Positions 12,101 through 22,937 of a stretch of DNA of 64,000 nt are shown here, piece after piece. How positions within the stretch are numbered: position 1 is the stretch's first letter; each line of letters opens with the position of its first letter. The notes under the pieces are model-generated. The model made no database searches. It had not been told where the DNA came from and worked only from the letters and a program-made list of their open reading frames with translations. The stretch lies in NCBI GenBank assembly GCA_021292165.1, contig CM037877.1, forward strand, positions 29,090,197 through 29,154,196, read 5' to 3'. This DNA comes from Shinisaurus crocodilurus (lineage: Eukaryota > Chordata > Lepidosauria > Squamata > Shinisauridae). The position numbers were made by a program, and so were the translations under genes.

Positions 12101-12927
12101 GGATCCATGTTGAGTTATCAATGGAGATACTCCTAAAGTAGTGAGGATGGACTTTTGTCTTCGTGGACAGAAGCCTGTGGCATCTGCATTCATTTTGTCA
12201 TGCCGGCGCAATCATGGAATGGCAAGACACTGAGAGTCATCTTATGGAATCTGTTTCCCCTAGATTCTTATATATCTGTTTTTATGTTAGAAATTCCAAA
12301 AAAATAAATAAATGTTGGCTCTCAGGTAACTTTGAGGAACTGGTAAAGTATATATTCTTTTATTTAATAAGCTACTGGATGGTCTACAACATAACAGTGT
12401 CCCAAGAGTGGATCAATTACCTTTGTCCTAATAACTCCTTAAGAGTTATTATTGGCATCCATCATCATAGTCCCCATAACCACAGCAGAACAATGCAGAT
12501 TCATTTATTCCCATCAGACAATGTATTTCAAACAACATTAGGATTTTTTTCTTTCTCTCACACACAATTCAAACTTGTTTTTGCCAGTTCAAGTTTTGCA
12601 AAAATGTGAATTCAAAATACAACTTGGCTTAAATATTTATAAACATTTTTTCTTCACAGGTCAGGTAATTGGATTTTGACTGGATCACTGCTAAAGCTTA
12701 TTTATTGTAGCTAACTGCTTCATCTTCACTTGACCAAATATCTGTTTCATACTTGTCTCATGCCAACTCATTCCATACACTGGTTTAGCTGTGACAAAAT
12801 CGATTCATTTCCAGTTCTTCTCTTCTTGTCTCCCCCACCTCCCTGCGTTGTGGAACTTGCCATGAAATTCACCTTGTCACTAGCAAGTGCCTGTGGTAAT
12901 TTCACAAGCGGCAAAATTCATATTTCC
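9194..12927. other. Long repeat-poor stretch, nothing recognised
   Basis: Apart from short C-, T- and (GT)n runs (for example 9480-9492 and 9677-9699), this 3.7 kb shows no repeat family, tRNA-like or exon-like signal. It could contain distal 3' UTR or conserved non-coding DNA of RAB3C. That cannot be decided without alignment. Confidence 0.45.
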
Positions 12928-13158
12928 AGGAGAGGCTGGTGACTCCTATTTCAGCGGGGATCATGTTCCATTGCAGGTTTTGTAGGTTGCCTTTGGAGTT
13001 TCATAGGAGCTATCCATGGTGCTGAACTACATCCCCCAAAATAGGTTCACCACCATGAAGCACCACTGATAGCTCCCATGAAGCTCCAAATAAAAGCCGC
13101 GAAACCTGTAATGGAAAAGGATCCCCACTGAAAGAAGAGTCACTAGCCGCCCCTGCGA
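12928..13158. mobile_element. Palindromic MITE (family G-like, full length)
   Basis: The termini caggagaggctggtgactc and gagtcactagccgcccctg form inverted repeats. The inner arms (ggtttt..., ctttggagtttcataggagc and inverse) also pair. The CAG start suggests hAT, but the two flanks do not give a matching 8-bp repeat. Confidence 0.7.
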
Positions 13159-14395
13159 ACAGATGGCACATTACATGGTTACACAGCCACTTGGCGTTTT
13201 AGGGGAGAAAACACACCCTAACTTCCTAGCAATTGTGCATCCCTCCTTAAACATGTGAAACAAACGCTAGGACTTGCTCACCACTAACCGTGATAAATCA
13301 ACATCAGTGGGTAATCCTGACATGTACCTTGCAAACTAGTGTTAAATGGAAACCGTGCTGTAATTCCCGTTCAATCTGTTGTTGGTAATGTCAACTGCTG
13401 TGTTGTGATTCAGTTGGAGTGTCAGAATGTGTAATCTATTTAATAGTGTTTGTGGAACTGAAGTGTCTTAAATGTTGCATGAAACTGTTATTTTAAAAAA
13501 AATAGATTTGTTTTCTATTTTTGAACACCTCTAACCTGAGGGATCATGGGCCAATAAGTGCAATATTTAACGACTTACTCAGTGTATATAAATTTGTGTG
13601 GAAGAGAGAAGTGTTGTGAATGTGTGAGATGCTGCTGCTAGTTGAAGACTGGGTGGCTTATTTAAACAATTTCTAGTAGCCGTTACGTGTCTGATAGTCA
13701 TGTTTATATACCGTATAAATGCTATGAACAGTGTCGTGCAAGAAAATTCTATTCCTGATTCTGTTAAATTATTTTTCCTATATGAGATAATTATAAAAAA
13801 AAAAATGTCCATATGTTTCCTTTCTTGCAAGTGCATGTCAATTTTACTTCTAGAACCGTGTCTTTAAAAAAAAGAAAGAAAAAACCACCAAAAGATTGTG
13901 CTATAAATAAAAACAATGAAGAAACTTATTTTCAGTCAAAAGATCTTAGATATTTCTCCATCAATTTGTGTGCATTTCAGAGGCATGCTCTGTAAAAGCA
14001 TTATATAGACTGCCAAGAAAGTCAATTTCCTCATTCATAATTATATACTCTGACCACTTAGGTCGCCATAATAGAATGTCTCTGCCAGCTGTTTCTGCAT
14101 TCTAGAATACAGCCACGTTGGGCTCGGACCATAAGAACAAGCAGGGGTCGCTTGGCAATGTTCCACTTAGTTTGATACCATATTTCTCATGACACTTTCA
14201 TGAGACAGATGTGTGTTTGTGAATATACAAGGACATGTGGTAGGGAGCACGATTACCTGGCGGCTGGCGCATGCCATCTACATGTGTGCAAACGCATCTC
14301 CCCTTCGAACATTACAGTGTTCCCTACACGGACACTGGCAAGGTGTCTACCACATGAGATGCAAAGTCACCTCCGGAAAGCATGTGAAGTGGCTT
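13159..14395. other. Repeat-poor AT-rich stretch, nothing recognised
   Basis: No repeat family is recognised. The part 13380-14000 is AT-rich with 3'-UTR-like composition, including ATAAA-containing runs near 13900, but there is no positive evidence of transcription. Confidence 0.4.
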
Positions 14396-14505
14396 ATGGT
14401 GCGATCCTAAACATTACTTTACTGAGGAGTAAGTCTAAGTTCAGTGACACTTGCTCCTTAGTAAATGGCGCAATGCTCCTTATGATTGGAGCCTTACAGC
14501 CCCAT
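14396..14505. mobile_element. Palindromic MITE (family C), diverged
   Basis: Read as gtgcgatcctaaacattac, ctgaggagtaagtc, then the inverse gctccttagtaa and cttatgattgga. It matches the widespread motif order gcaatcctatgcatg, ctcagaagtaagtccc, caatgg, gtaagtg, ataggattgc found elsewhere in the window. Confidence 0.55.
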
Positions 14506-14965
14506 CCTATGTGGGTACCTGAAACCCTCTGAACCCGGAGGATTACGGGCATCCAATTGAGGGTGGGAGGAGCATGGTGGATAGGATTGCCGCCACGCTT
14601 CCCTTGCCCTCAAATACATTAAGAGGTCCAATTTCATCTGTCTAAATTTTTTACCCCTCCTCACAAGGAGGAGAGGCTGAGGCACCCGCTAGGATTCCTC
14701 GGAAGCCGATGATGCCTTGCTCCTCCCCTCCCTGCCCCCAGGAACACCCCCTCCCCATGCCGCAACTGAAGTCGGTCTTCCAGCTTCGGTTCCCAGCCGG
14801 CGTGGAAAGAACAACACTGGCTGTGAGGTGGTGCAGGAGCACGCACCGTGCTCAGACTCCCCACTGCAACCTCAGAAGGGATTTCCGCGGTTGCTGCGGG
14901 AAGTCTGATTTCTCTTATGGCCTCCCAGCCAAGATCAGAGGGTGATAGGACTGCACCCTTAGGAG
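14506..14965. other. GC-richer non-coding stretch
   Basis: C/G-rich segment with overlapping short frames on both strands. No conserved domain or repeat was recognised. Confidence 0.4.
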
Positions 14966-15064
14966 GTTAACAGCACAATCCCATGCATGTTTACTCAGAA
15001 TTAAATCCACAGCATTCAATTGGGTTTATTCCATCATGGTAAGTGTGCATAGGATTGCAACCAA
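14966..15064. mobile_element. Palindromic MITE (family C)
   Basis: It starts cacaatcccatgcatgttta and ends gtgtgcataggattgcaacc. The centre has catt-caattggg. Length and order fit the other family C copies. Confidence 0.75.
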
Positions 15065-15179
15065 AACTATCTCCTAATTTATACTGCTACCAATATTTAA
15101 GTAACTGTGGGATGCCTCTGAAAATACTGTCCTTTGCCTGTAGTTTGAGGTTCATAAATTACAATTCAAGAATCATGGA

Positions 15180-15510
15180 AGATTGTTAATCCAGTGGACA
15201 CAATGTTCATCATAATCATTCTCACAATTATATGATCTGATAAGTCATTAATATACCCATATTTTAGATGGGCAAATTGGGCCAAGACAAAAGGTTGGAT
15301 TCAGGTTTAGCCATACTTCGAGTAGACCCATTGAAATCAATGAGACTGAAATTAGTCATGGCTATCTTAACATTGATTTCAGTGGGTCTATGCTAAGTAT
15401 GACTAAATCTGGATCCAAACCAGAGTGTCTTCCCCGAGATCACCCTGCAAGTATGGCTGAGATGGAATTTGAAGTTGGGTCCAAGTCCACTACCTTGTCC
15501 ACTGAACTAT
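15180..15510 (-). repeat. Degenerate MIR/tRNA-type SINE split by a MITE
   Basis: The left piece (tttagatgggcaaattgggcc, acaaaagg) and the right piece (gagatcaccctgcaagtatgg, ccactaccttgtccactgaac) fit the core and tRNA-like head of an old MIR-type SINE on the - strand. The family B MITE at 15292-15422 lies between them. Confidence 0.5.
15292..15422. mobile_element. Palindromic MITE (family B)
   Basis: Terminal inverted repeats are ggttggattcagg and cctggatccaaacc-like. The arms carry tagacccattgaaatcaatg and its inverse gatttcagtgggtcta. It is nested in an older SINE-like sequence. Further copies are at 16121, 16350 (partial) and 55187 (partial). Confidence 0.8.
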
Positions 15511-16120
15511 ATATACTAACTCTAAAGTTTTACAGTGGAGTTTTTCAGTAAGGCTGGACTCCTGCAGCATGTGTCTCCTGTACCTCAAATGGCGCTTTAC
15601 ACAGGGAAGGTCAAACCACTTGGAGAGGAGAGTGGAAGAGACTATAAATTGGCCAGTCTGTTGTACCCAGCACATGTTACAGTTCATAGGCAGATATCTG
15701 TGTATATACACAGGCAAGCACATTCTCTCTTAAGTGGAATATAAGCTCTTCCTTTACTGCTCTGGCCATAACTGAGGCTAAACCACACCTGACATGGAAA
15801 GGCAATCTCATTTATTTATTTTAAACCAGGCATGAGGGTTCTGAATTTGATCAGAACAGTGGCACTGAGGGAGGGGGTGTTAAATTTATTCCCATGCTAT
15901 TTCCCTGATCTAAATTGCCCTTCCTTCTCACAGTGATCTGAGTGGGGAATGAAAGGGTTCAGACACATACGTGGCCCGGGCATATTAACATTTCTTTGGA
16001 TTTCAAATGAATAACAATAAATAATACATTTTCCCTCCCTTCCTCACTTTACAATTGAATCACCCTCTTTGTCCTTGCTTGTGGTTCCTCAGTTCCTGTC
16101 ACTCTGTGTGCACACATGGG
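15511..16120. other. Non-coding stretch, nothing recognised
   Basis: No repeat family or exon-like signal recognised. Confidence 0.4.
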
Positions 16121-16242
16121 GTTGGATCCAGATGTAGTCATACTTAAAGTAGACCCACTGAAATCAATGTACCAGTTAGTCGAGAGACTAACTTAAAACA
16201 GTGGGACTACTTTAAGCATGACCAAATCTGGATCCAACAGTG
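16121..16242. mobile_element. Palindromic MITE (family B)
   Basis: Ends ggttggatccagatg and catctggatccaac-like. The arms are tagtcatacttaaagtagac and its inverse ctactttaagcatgacc. The centre is rearranged relative to the copy at 15292. Confidence 0.8.
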
Positions 16243-16335
16243 CAATCCTGTACAATGTCTGTCTACTCTGAAGTAAGTCCCATTGAGTTCAATGGAGTTT
16301 AGTCCCAGGTAAGTGGGTATAACATTGCAGCCTAA
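16243..16335. mobile_element. Palindromic MITE (family C)
   Basis: tgcaatcctgtacaatg, ctgaagtaagtcccattgag, ttcaatgg, gtaagtgggtataacattg. It abuts the family B copy directly, so two MITEs sit end to end. Confidence 0.8.
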
Positions 16336-16349
16336 ACCTCTCAGTGAGA

Positions 16350-16445
16350 CTGGATACCCCATTCAGCTAAAGTTAGTCATGACTAACTTCCATTGTTATC
16401 AATGGACAAGATGGGTGTGTGACTAATTTAAGGCTGAAGTCCAAT
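16350..16445. mobile_element. Partial palindromic MITE (family B core)
   Basis: It holds the core agttagtcatgactaactt and ttatcaatgga seen between the arms of family B, with degraded ends. Confidence 0.5.
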
Positions 16446-16519
16446 GCACACTTAAAACTACATGCAGACACCCCGCTTATCCAGCTCCCAGTTGTCAGCT
16501 TACAAACTGAACAGGAGAA

Positions 16520-16692
16520 GGGCCATCATCGCTTAGTGGCAGAACACACGCTTTGCAAGCAAAAGAACTCCAGGTTCCCAGCATCTCCGGATGGGGTAGG
16601 AAAAGACCCCTGTCTGAAACTCTGAAGAGCTGCTCCCCATCAGAGCAGACGACAGTAGGCTACATGGACCAAAGGTCTGTCTCGGACTATAT
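16520..16692 (+). mobile_element. tRNA-derived SINE with CR1-like tail (family T)
   Basis: The head has an A-box-like gcttagtggcagaac and a B-box-like caggttcccagc, followed by catctcc. The tail is gctacatggaccaaaggtct, like CR1/turtle pol III SINE 3' ends. Other copies (38331, 45485, 47128, 49985) are on the - strand. Confidence 0.7.
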
Positions 16693-16906
16693 GTATATGT
16701 TTAAAATGCTGCTGAGTGGTAAATGTTATGTGACACTCCTTCATTATGTCCACAGGAGTTTTTGTTTGGGCGTGTGATATGCCAGTATTATCCATGTGCA
16801 GAGTTTTTTTTTTTAATTCTATATACCTTCTAGTGTATGTGAGTTCTGTATAACAAGTGCACCTCCTTCAGTTTGTCTAATTTTGTTGAATCTGTAACCA
16901 TGATTC

Positions 16907-16912
16907 AATAAA
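16907..16912 (+). terminator. Candidate distal polyadenylation signal (AATAAA)
   Basis: A canonical hexamer in non-repetitive T-rich DNA (ttgttgaatctgtaacc upstream). It is same-strand as RAB3C, but 13.7 kb past the stop, so the link is speculative. Other hexamers lie at 18054-18059 and 29246-29251. Confidence 0.2.
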
Positions 16913-17129
16913 TATTGACGAGACTGCATTCATGAAGTCAAGATGTGTCACGGTAATTTCCTACCGGTCCCTTAAAGTAACCAAACATTGCAGAAAATGG
17001 ACGTACTTCAACCACTCTATGAGAAAAAGAGAGAGAACATTCCTTCCCCGTGAAAAGGTGGAACTACATGTTGCAAAGAACATGGAGCAGCTGTTAAAAT
17101 CAGTCAGTCACGTCCCCCATCCACAATGT

Positions 17130-17215
17130 CTACTTCAGCCTTCCCCAACCTGTGCCCTCCAGATGTGTTGGAGTGCAACTCCCATAATCCCCAGCCAGTA
17201 TGGCCAATGGCCAAG
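17130..17215. mobile_element. Palindromic hAT-like MITE (family D), left half
   Basis: cagccttccccaacctgtgc, ccctccagatgtgttgga, caactcccataatccccagcc. The right half is missing; the element breaks off after atggccaatggccaag. Confidence 0.75.
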
Positions 17216-17278
17216 AATTTTTTTTAACAGCTGCTGCTAATTCCCTCTTTCAAAACATCAAATTTTAAACGTGCCTAG

Positions 17279-17303
17279 TACACACACACACACACACACA
17301 CAC
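17279..17303 (+). repeat. (CA)n microsatellite
   Basis: Twelve uninterrupted CA dinucleotides. Confidence 0.95.
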
Positions 17304-17495
17304 AAATCCCCCTGTACCTATTTGTCTGAAATGTGGCACATTTCATCCCCACACAAAGCACTAGTATTTCATCCATTCTTTTTGTCAAACAGCAAAAAAA
17401 GTTATAGTTATTTGTTGATTTCCAATTATAGTCAGTGAGAGATTCAGATTTGGCTCCCAAGCCAAATCGGGTGACCTCTGAATCAGCCAAGGTGA

Positions 17496-17709
17496 ATTTA
17501 TTTATTATTATGTATTATTACATTTATATCCCATCTTTTTTTTTATCCTCCTCCATTTTATCCTCACAACAACCCTGTGAGGTAGGTTAGGCTGAGAGAC
17601 AGTGACTGGCCCTCAGTCAGTGAGCTTCATGGCCGAGTGGGGACTAGAACCCGGATCTCCCAAGTCCCAGTCCAACCAACACTCTAGCCACTATGCCACA
17701 CTGGCTCTC
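17496..17709 (-). mobile_element. MIR-type tRNA SINE (family M)
   Basis: On the - strand, a tRNA-like head (tggcatagtggctagagtg; B box gggttctagtcc) is followed by a MIR/CORE-like body (gtcactg, cctaacctacctcacagg, gttgttgtgaggataaaa) and an A/T-rich tail. One of six copies. Confidence 0.88.
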
Positions 17710-17920
17710 AGAATTGGCTCTCATAGAATTAAGCTATTTTCCAAATTACTGAATCAGGTTCTGAACTGAATCTTGCTGTCAGTACATTCCTCATCACCAT
17801 CGCCATGCAAGGGACAGTAAAAAAAGAAAGTGAGGAACTGCTCTCCCACCTTTTGCCCTACTGGTGTGAGCCTAGGAAGGTTTCAGATGTGGTGGTTCCT
17901 CTGCCAGAGATTTCACATAC

Positions 17921-17921
<1 letters not shown>

Positions 17922-17957
<36 letters not shown>
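17922..17957 (+). repeat. (CA)n microsatellite
   Basis: About 18 uninterrupted CA units. Confidence 0.95.
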
Positions 17958-18286
17958 CCATAGGATTGCTCTGCCAAGATTACTCAGATCCACAAAGGTC
18001 TTGTGGCAAAATGTTATTTAAAAGCATCCTCCCTCCTTTCTTTCCTCGGTTTCAATAAAGATTTCTGATTATTCATACAAAGACCTGTTTTCTAACACTC
18101 TCTCTGTTCTGTGAACCCAGGAACGGACATCAAGAAAGCCTTCTGGGACAGATAAAACACTTGATGAAAACAAAGTAAACATGTTACGTTTCAGTAGTAA
18201 CATCTGTCTGCATGACCCAACAGATCTTTTCCCTCCCCCTGGATGTCATCAGAGTGAATCATTGGCCAAGCATAATTTGGATCAAG

Positions 18287-18420
18287 GGCGGAATCCTATG
18301 CATGTTTGGACAGAAAAAAAAGTCCTATAACTCCCAGCATTCCCTTGGTAGCATGACTAGCTGGGGAATGCTGGGAGTTCTAGGACTTTTTTCTGTCTAA
18401 ACATGCATAGGATTGAGCCT
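18287..18420. mobile_element. Palindromic MITE (family E)
   Basis: The arms run ggaatcctatgcatgtttgg, acagaaaaaaaagtcc and tataactcccagcattcc, with a full inverse copy ending aacatgcataggattgagcc. The termini resemble family C, but the inner part is the actcccagcat core of the hAT MITEs. Confidence 0.85.
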
Positions 18421-18436
18421 TACGGGGATGGTTAGG

Positions 18437-18566
18437 AGAAGGCACCATCCAAATGTTTTGGACTACAACTCCTATCAGCTGCAGCCAGCATGGCCAATGA
18501 TCAGGGGTGATGGGAGTTGTAGTCCAAAACATCTGGAGGGCACTAAGTGGGGAAAGGCTGGTACAG
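18437..18566. mobile_element. Palindromic hAT-like MITE (family D)
   Basis: atccaaatgttttggactac and its inverse gtagtccaaaacatctggag flank a centre with gcagccagcatggccaatg. It is adjacent to the family E copy. The ends are worn and no TSD was found. Confidence 0.8.
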
Positions 18567-19195
18567 TCTGTTTTCATAGGATTTTTTAAAAAAAAAAAAA
18601 ATAGCATGAAAATGCATCTCTAATGTGTACAGAATAACTCTTTTTGTATTTTTGCTGACCTCTTTTATGGTTGATTGTCTCTCATCAAACTGCTATTTGG
18701 TCCTACTTTAGATTAGTTTGGCGTCAGAGGATACCTGTAGGCTATCCACAGAACAAAACAAACAAACAGAATCACAAATGACATCCTTAATTCAAATTCT
18801 CAAACTATAAATACATTTGCTATCAAGGCAATCATTTTATGATTCAATGTTTAATTAAAATGGATTAAATCAGGATTTGCATGTATTTACTGCACACACC
18901 CTCATACACAAAGTCTCATGTGTGCAACCACATCTTATGGATTAGTGTTCTCATGTGCCACATAAAATGACAGCTGGTCAGTGCTGAATAGGATATATTG
19001 TGCTGCTACACAGTTAAGAACTGGTCATTATCTAATACAAGAGGAAACTTCCAAATGCATGCAGGGGGAAAGGCTTTTATTAAGCCCAATGTGTTTCAAA
19101 CTGAATTCTTCCACAGTGGCACTCTTAAAAGACAATTATCAACCTGGGATCAAGCCACTGTTAGTTGTTTCTACTGGTTTGATACCAGTTTAACA
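18567..19195. other. Non-coding stretch, nothing recognised
   Basis: AT-rich, with an A-run at 18588-18601. No feature recognised. Confidence 0.4.
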
Positions 19196-19199
19196 ATTG

Positions 19200-19435
19200 T
19201 AATTCATTCATTCACTTATTTATTCTCTCTTACCCTATTTGTTCAGGTAGCCAATCAATATAAAATAGCAGGAATAACCCTGCAAGGTAGACCAGTACCA
19301 TTTTCATAATGGGAGGGGCCCACCAAAGCTGAGAGGCAGTGGCTTGCCTCAGGCCACCCAGCAAGTTTCATAGTTGAACCAAGATGTGAACTTCCTAGCT
19401 TCACGGCTTATCTTCTTAATTATGGTGCTTCATCA
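19200..19435 (-). repeat. Degenerate MIR-type SINE
   Basis: attcattcattcacttattt, aaccctgcaaggtaga, gaggcagtggcttgcc, caggccacccagcaag, gtttcatagttgaacc follow the order of the inverted MIR core, but with many differences from the young family M copies. Probably an older relative. Confidence 0.55.
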
Positions 19436-19464
19436 ACAGAATATGCTAAGCCACAAAGACAACA

Positions 19465-20235
19465 ATTCTTTAAAAAAAATATTAGTTTTTAAAATGTGAA
19501 TTACACCAAAACAAAACAAAAACCATTAAAAAATGAAGAAAAATGAACAAAAAATACAATTTTCTTACAGTATTTTAAATGGATCACTTACAGTAAATAT
19601 GTATGAAATATATATCCATAAGTATCAAAAAGCAGGTAGTAATACAATTATCCATAAAAATAGTTATGCGTGAACTTCAGAAAAAGCAGACCAAATATCC
19701 ATGTATCTATCCATCTGCAGGTGGCGTCTAAATACCACCCGCTCAAATGTCGAAAGCGTTATTAGGTCCTCAATCCATTGTGTTATAGGAGGTGAGCGTT
19801 TATCTTTCCAGTGTTGTAATATCAGTCTTTTGACTGTCAAGAGGGCACAGAAAATCTACATGCGTTGTCCTTGTGATAAATTCCATACAGCAGGTATATA
19901 ATTTAAAAGAACATGTGCATCGGTAAATATTAAAGAGCATTCTAATACTAGATTTATCCGTACTATAACCTCAACCCAAAAAGAAGCAACCACTGGGCAT
20001 TGCCAAAACATATGGGTAAACAAAGCATTCACAGTATTACACCTCCAACAGTTAGCTGACTTAGACAAACCTTTATTAAAAAGACATTGTGGTGTCCAGT
20101 AAACACAAAACAAAAGTTTTTGCTGAATAAGACATAACCTAAGATCCATAGACCCTTCTGACACAGACGCAAACAAAGACAACAATTCAAGGAACAGTGG
20201 CTTTTCAAGGAACACTGTTTGAGGACCGCCGTCAA
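19465..20235 (-). mobile_element. L1 LINE 3' end (fragment)
   Basis: On the - strand the open frame at 19856-20215 carries CWRCNTVNALFTHMFWQCPV followed by a FW...I pattern. This is the C-terminal cysteine-rich motif of L1 ORF2 (CWRC, GTL, H.FW.C). The A-rich left part is the 3' UTR. 62402-63260 is a second copy of the same region and clearly the same family, though diverged. There is no reverse-transcriptase core, so it is 5'-truncated and dead. Confidence 0.85.
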
Positions 20236-20281
20236 ATCCATAAGCCAGAAAGTTCCGTTCCCGAGGCAGAGGTGGTCTCCA

Positions 20282-21000
20282 CCATTCAGATTTGTTTATT
20301 TATTTGCTTGCTGTGCTTGCTTGCAACATTTATAAACAACCACACCACATCTAAACAAAGTGGTGAACAATAAAAAGATAAAAAGAATAAATCACTGTAT
20401 TAATTTTAAAAAACAAAACAGAATATTAATAAAAACTGTGGCTGGTCAATCAAGGAAGGCTTCTTGAAATAAAGATGCTTTCAGGAGGCGCTGAGAACAT
20501 CACAGTGTTGGTGTCTGCCTGACCTCCAGAGGCACTGAGTTCCACAGAAGGGGGGGCACCACACGGAAGGCTCTTCTCTGGGTGGACTCCAGTTGGGCCA
20601 TAGGGCCATGCGGAACCACCGGGAGCATGCCAGTGACTAGGCAGGTTGATAAGGGAAAAGGCTCTGTTTCAAGTATCCTGGTCCCAAGTTGTTTAGGGCT
20701 TTGTACACTAGTACCAGAACCTTAAACCTGGGCCAGTAGTGAATAGGCAGCCAGTGCAGTTCCTTCAGCAAAGGAGTTGCATGCTGAAAAGGGGCAGCTC
20801 CTGACAACAGCTGAGCTGCTGCATTCTGCATTAGCTCCAGCTCCCAGACCAGCTTTAAGGGCAGCCCCACATTGACTGCATTGCACTAATCCAGCCTTGA
20901 GGTTACTACCGTAGTTCCTGTACACTGTGGCCAAGCTATCCCTGTCCAGAAGAGGCGCAAATAGCACTTGGACCACATGGGTTTCAGGCATCATATTTGC
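20282..21000 (-). mobile_element. L2-like LINE fragment with RT C-terminal region
   Basis: On the - strand the frame at 20637-20870 reads GLPLKLVWELELMQNAAAQL, then a LHWLPI, FKVLVLVYKALN and YLKQSLFPYQP order. This is the standard end of L2/CR1-type reverse transcriptases. Just upstream the frame gives a RLDYCNA motif, and downstream AQLESTQRRAFRV. Frame breaks separate the pieces, so it is a pseudogene. The left end is the 3' tail. Confidence 0.85.
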
Positions 21001-21449
21001 ACAAATTGCCCGATTTTGCACAAATTTCCGTAGCGTTTAAAAAATATATATGCACAAATTGTGGCCTGTCTTAGAGACAGAGAGTCGGCACCAGTGCAGG
21101 GCGAACTGGAATCCAAGGGGGAGGGCAAATCATGAAAATCTTTCAGAGTTACACTCCCTTATCTGATTCCTCACACATCCCTAGCCAAATTAAACTCAGC
21201 CGAATTCAGTCTGAATAGCAAGTACCATATCAAACTAAAATACTGCAGTCCTATTGATCCTATATTACTCTCAGTAAGTGTCCACAGGATTGCAGCCCAA
21301 TTTTGTGCAAATTTCCTTAGAGGTTTTTTTTTTTTTTTTTAAGTGCCAGTCACAGCCCATCTTAGAGACAGAAGTTCATGAAAAAAACCGAACCCGGCCA
21401 GCTTCTGATCATTGGACTGGAAGTGGGCAGGAAGTCCATTGAGCTCAAC
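21001..21449. repeat. Unclassified repeat interrupted by a family C MITE
   Basis: tttgcacaaatttccgtag with cttagagacagag (21005-21085) recurs as tttgtgcaaatttccttag with cttagagacagaag (21302-21372). Between them lies aatactgcagtcctattg ... gtgtccacaggattgcagcc, a family C-like MITE (about 21240-21300). This suggests a local duplication or a nested insertion. Confidence 0.45.
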
Positions 21450-21620
21450 CAAGCTGGATTTCCCTGTTTGAGCCAGAGCAAGAGGCAGGTGAACAAGCAG
21501 GTTGCCATGGTGAAGGGGAGGCGCAAGTCCAGGGGGCTCTTGCCAGTGGGACCCTGCTGGGATGTGGATCCTCGGCAGGTGCCCGACTATGCCTACCCTC
21601 GATGCCAGCACAGATCTTAG
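21450..21620 (+). repeat. Unclassified dispersed repeat X, copy 3 (3' part)
   Basis: Shares gaggcaggtgaacaagcagg, ttgccatggtgaag, gcaagtccagggggctct and ccctgctggg with 2365-2460. Only the right-hand part of the repeat is present. Confidence 0.6.
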
Positions 21621-22677
21621 ACACTGACTGCATATTTCCCTTGGTTTCGAAATGCCCTAAGAATGGGCTTTAGTGGTAACCTTGATGCCAATCCTAATAC
21701 CAATAAAAATGAAAAGGGAAATCAACTATCATCCAACACACCTAAATGCAGCTCTGTACATTAAAATTTTCAGTCCTTCAGTTTAATATCCCACTAGCCA
21801 ACCCATATCATATATTAGATTAATAATCAGTCACTGTTGCCCATATAGGGCTGGCAACTTTTTTTTCTTTTCTGGTAGGGCTCTCATGCCTTCAGTGTGG
21901 CAGCAGGAAATGAAATTCAACAGGCAAAACAGTTCCTGGCATGGAGATGCACCTCTGGCAAAAGAATCCCCTGATGAATTTCTGCCTGCCATGCATAAGA
22001 AAGAACACACACACACACACACACAAGAGGTGCCTTTCCACAAGCCTCATCAGATTCCCATTGTACACTCTGGCTAAAGAAAGAGCTTTTAAAGGTTTCC
22101 TTGATTCTGATAGGGACTGTTTTATTGGTTGCTTGTTACTGTTTTATTGCCTACTGTTGCTTTATGTTGGCAGTTTGTATTTTTGAGTTATTTTTTTTTA
22201 TTGTTATAGCATTTAGATTGCTGAAAAATGCTTGGGGTGTCTCTCTCACTGGAATGCTGGCCCAAGTGTGTGTGTGTGTGTGTGTATGTGTGTGTGTGTG
22301 TGTGTGTTTAAATGTGTGATACAGGCTCATGACATATATGCCCCCTTCCCAAACAGCTGCATGTACTCAATGCCTGTTTACTCCTTACTCCTATTGCAGA
22401 AATGTTCTGGTCCCTGCCCAAACCAGCCACCTTCAGTCAGTTCTTACAGCCCCACTTAACCGGATTCTCAGTGGAACTTTACATCAGGCATCCATTCAGC
22501 TCCTACATCGACAGTGGGGAGCCAGGGCTTGCAGGGAGGCAGTGGCGGCACTTTTTCTTTCTTTCTTTTTTATGAGCAGGGCCTCTGATGTCATCTGCCC
22601 CCACAGAATTCCCAGTTCCCTCTGAGCTTAGCTGCAATTCTTACAGTGACTTGGTTCATACGACACACAAATTGGCA
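21621..22677. other. Non-coding stretch with two dinucleotide tracts
   Basis: Holds (AC)n at 22006-22024 and (GT)n at 22266-22310 with one interruption. Nothing else recognised. Confidence 0.5.
22266..22310 (+). repeat. (GT)n microsatellite
   Basis: About 21 GT units broken once by an AT. Confidence 0.95.
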
Positions 22678-22922
22678 TTTATTTGTTACATAATTTATTT
22701 TATTTGTTACATTAATATCCTGCTTTATCCTTCAAGGAACCCAAGGCAGCTTACATAATCCTCTCCGTTTTATCCTCACAACAACCCTGTGAGATAAGCT
22801 AGGCTGAGAGTCCGTGACTGGTCCGAAGTCACTCAGTGAGCTTCATGGCTGAGCAGGGACTAGAACCTGGATCTCCCGAGTCCCAGTCCAACACTCTCAC
22901 CACTACGCTGCACTGGCTCTCA
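22678..22922 (-). mobile_element. MIR-type tRNA SINE (family M)
   Basis: Full-length copy in inverse orientation: A/T tail, ccaaggcagcttacataatc, cctcacaacaaccctgtgag, cagtgagcttcatggctgag, and a tRNA-like head with ggttctagtccc (reverse strand). Confidence 0.88.
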
Positions 22923-22937
22923 GTGTGAAGCTGAGCC

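Noticed and set aside
18120..18180. Possible exon after ttctgtgaacccag
   Set aside because: It has a polypyrimidine tract and AG, but the following bases hit a stop quickly, no donor with a coding frame follows, and nothing matches a known protein.
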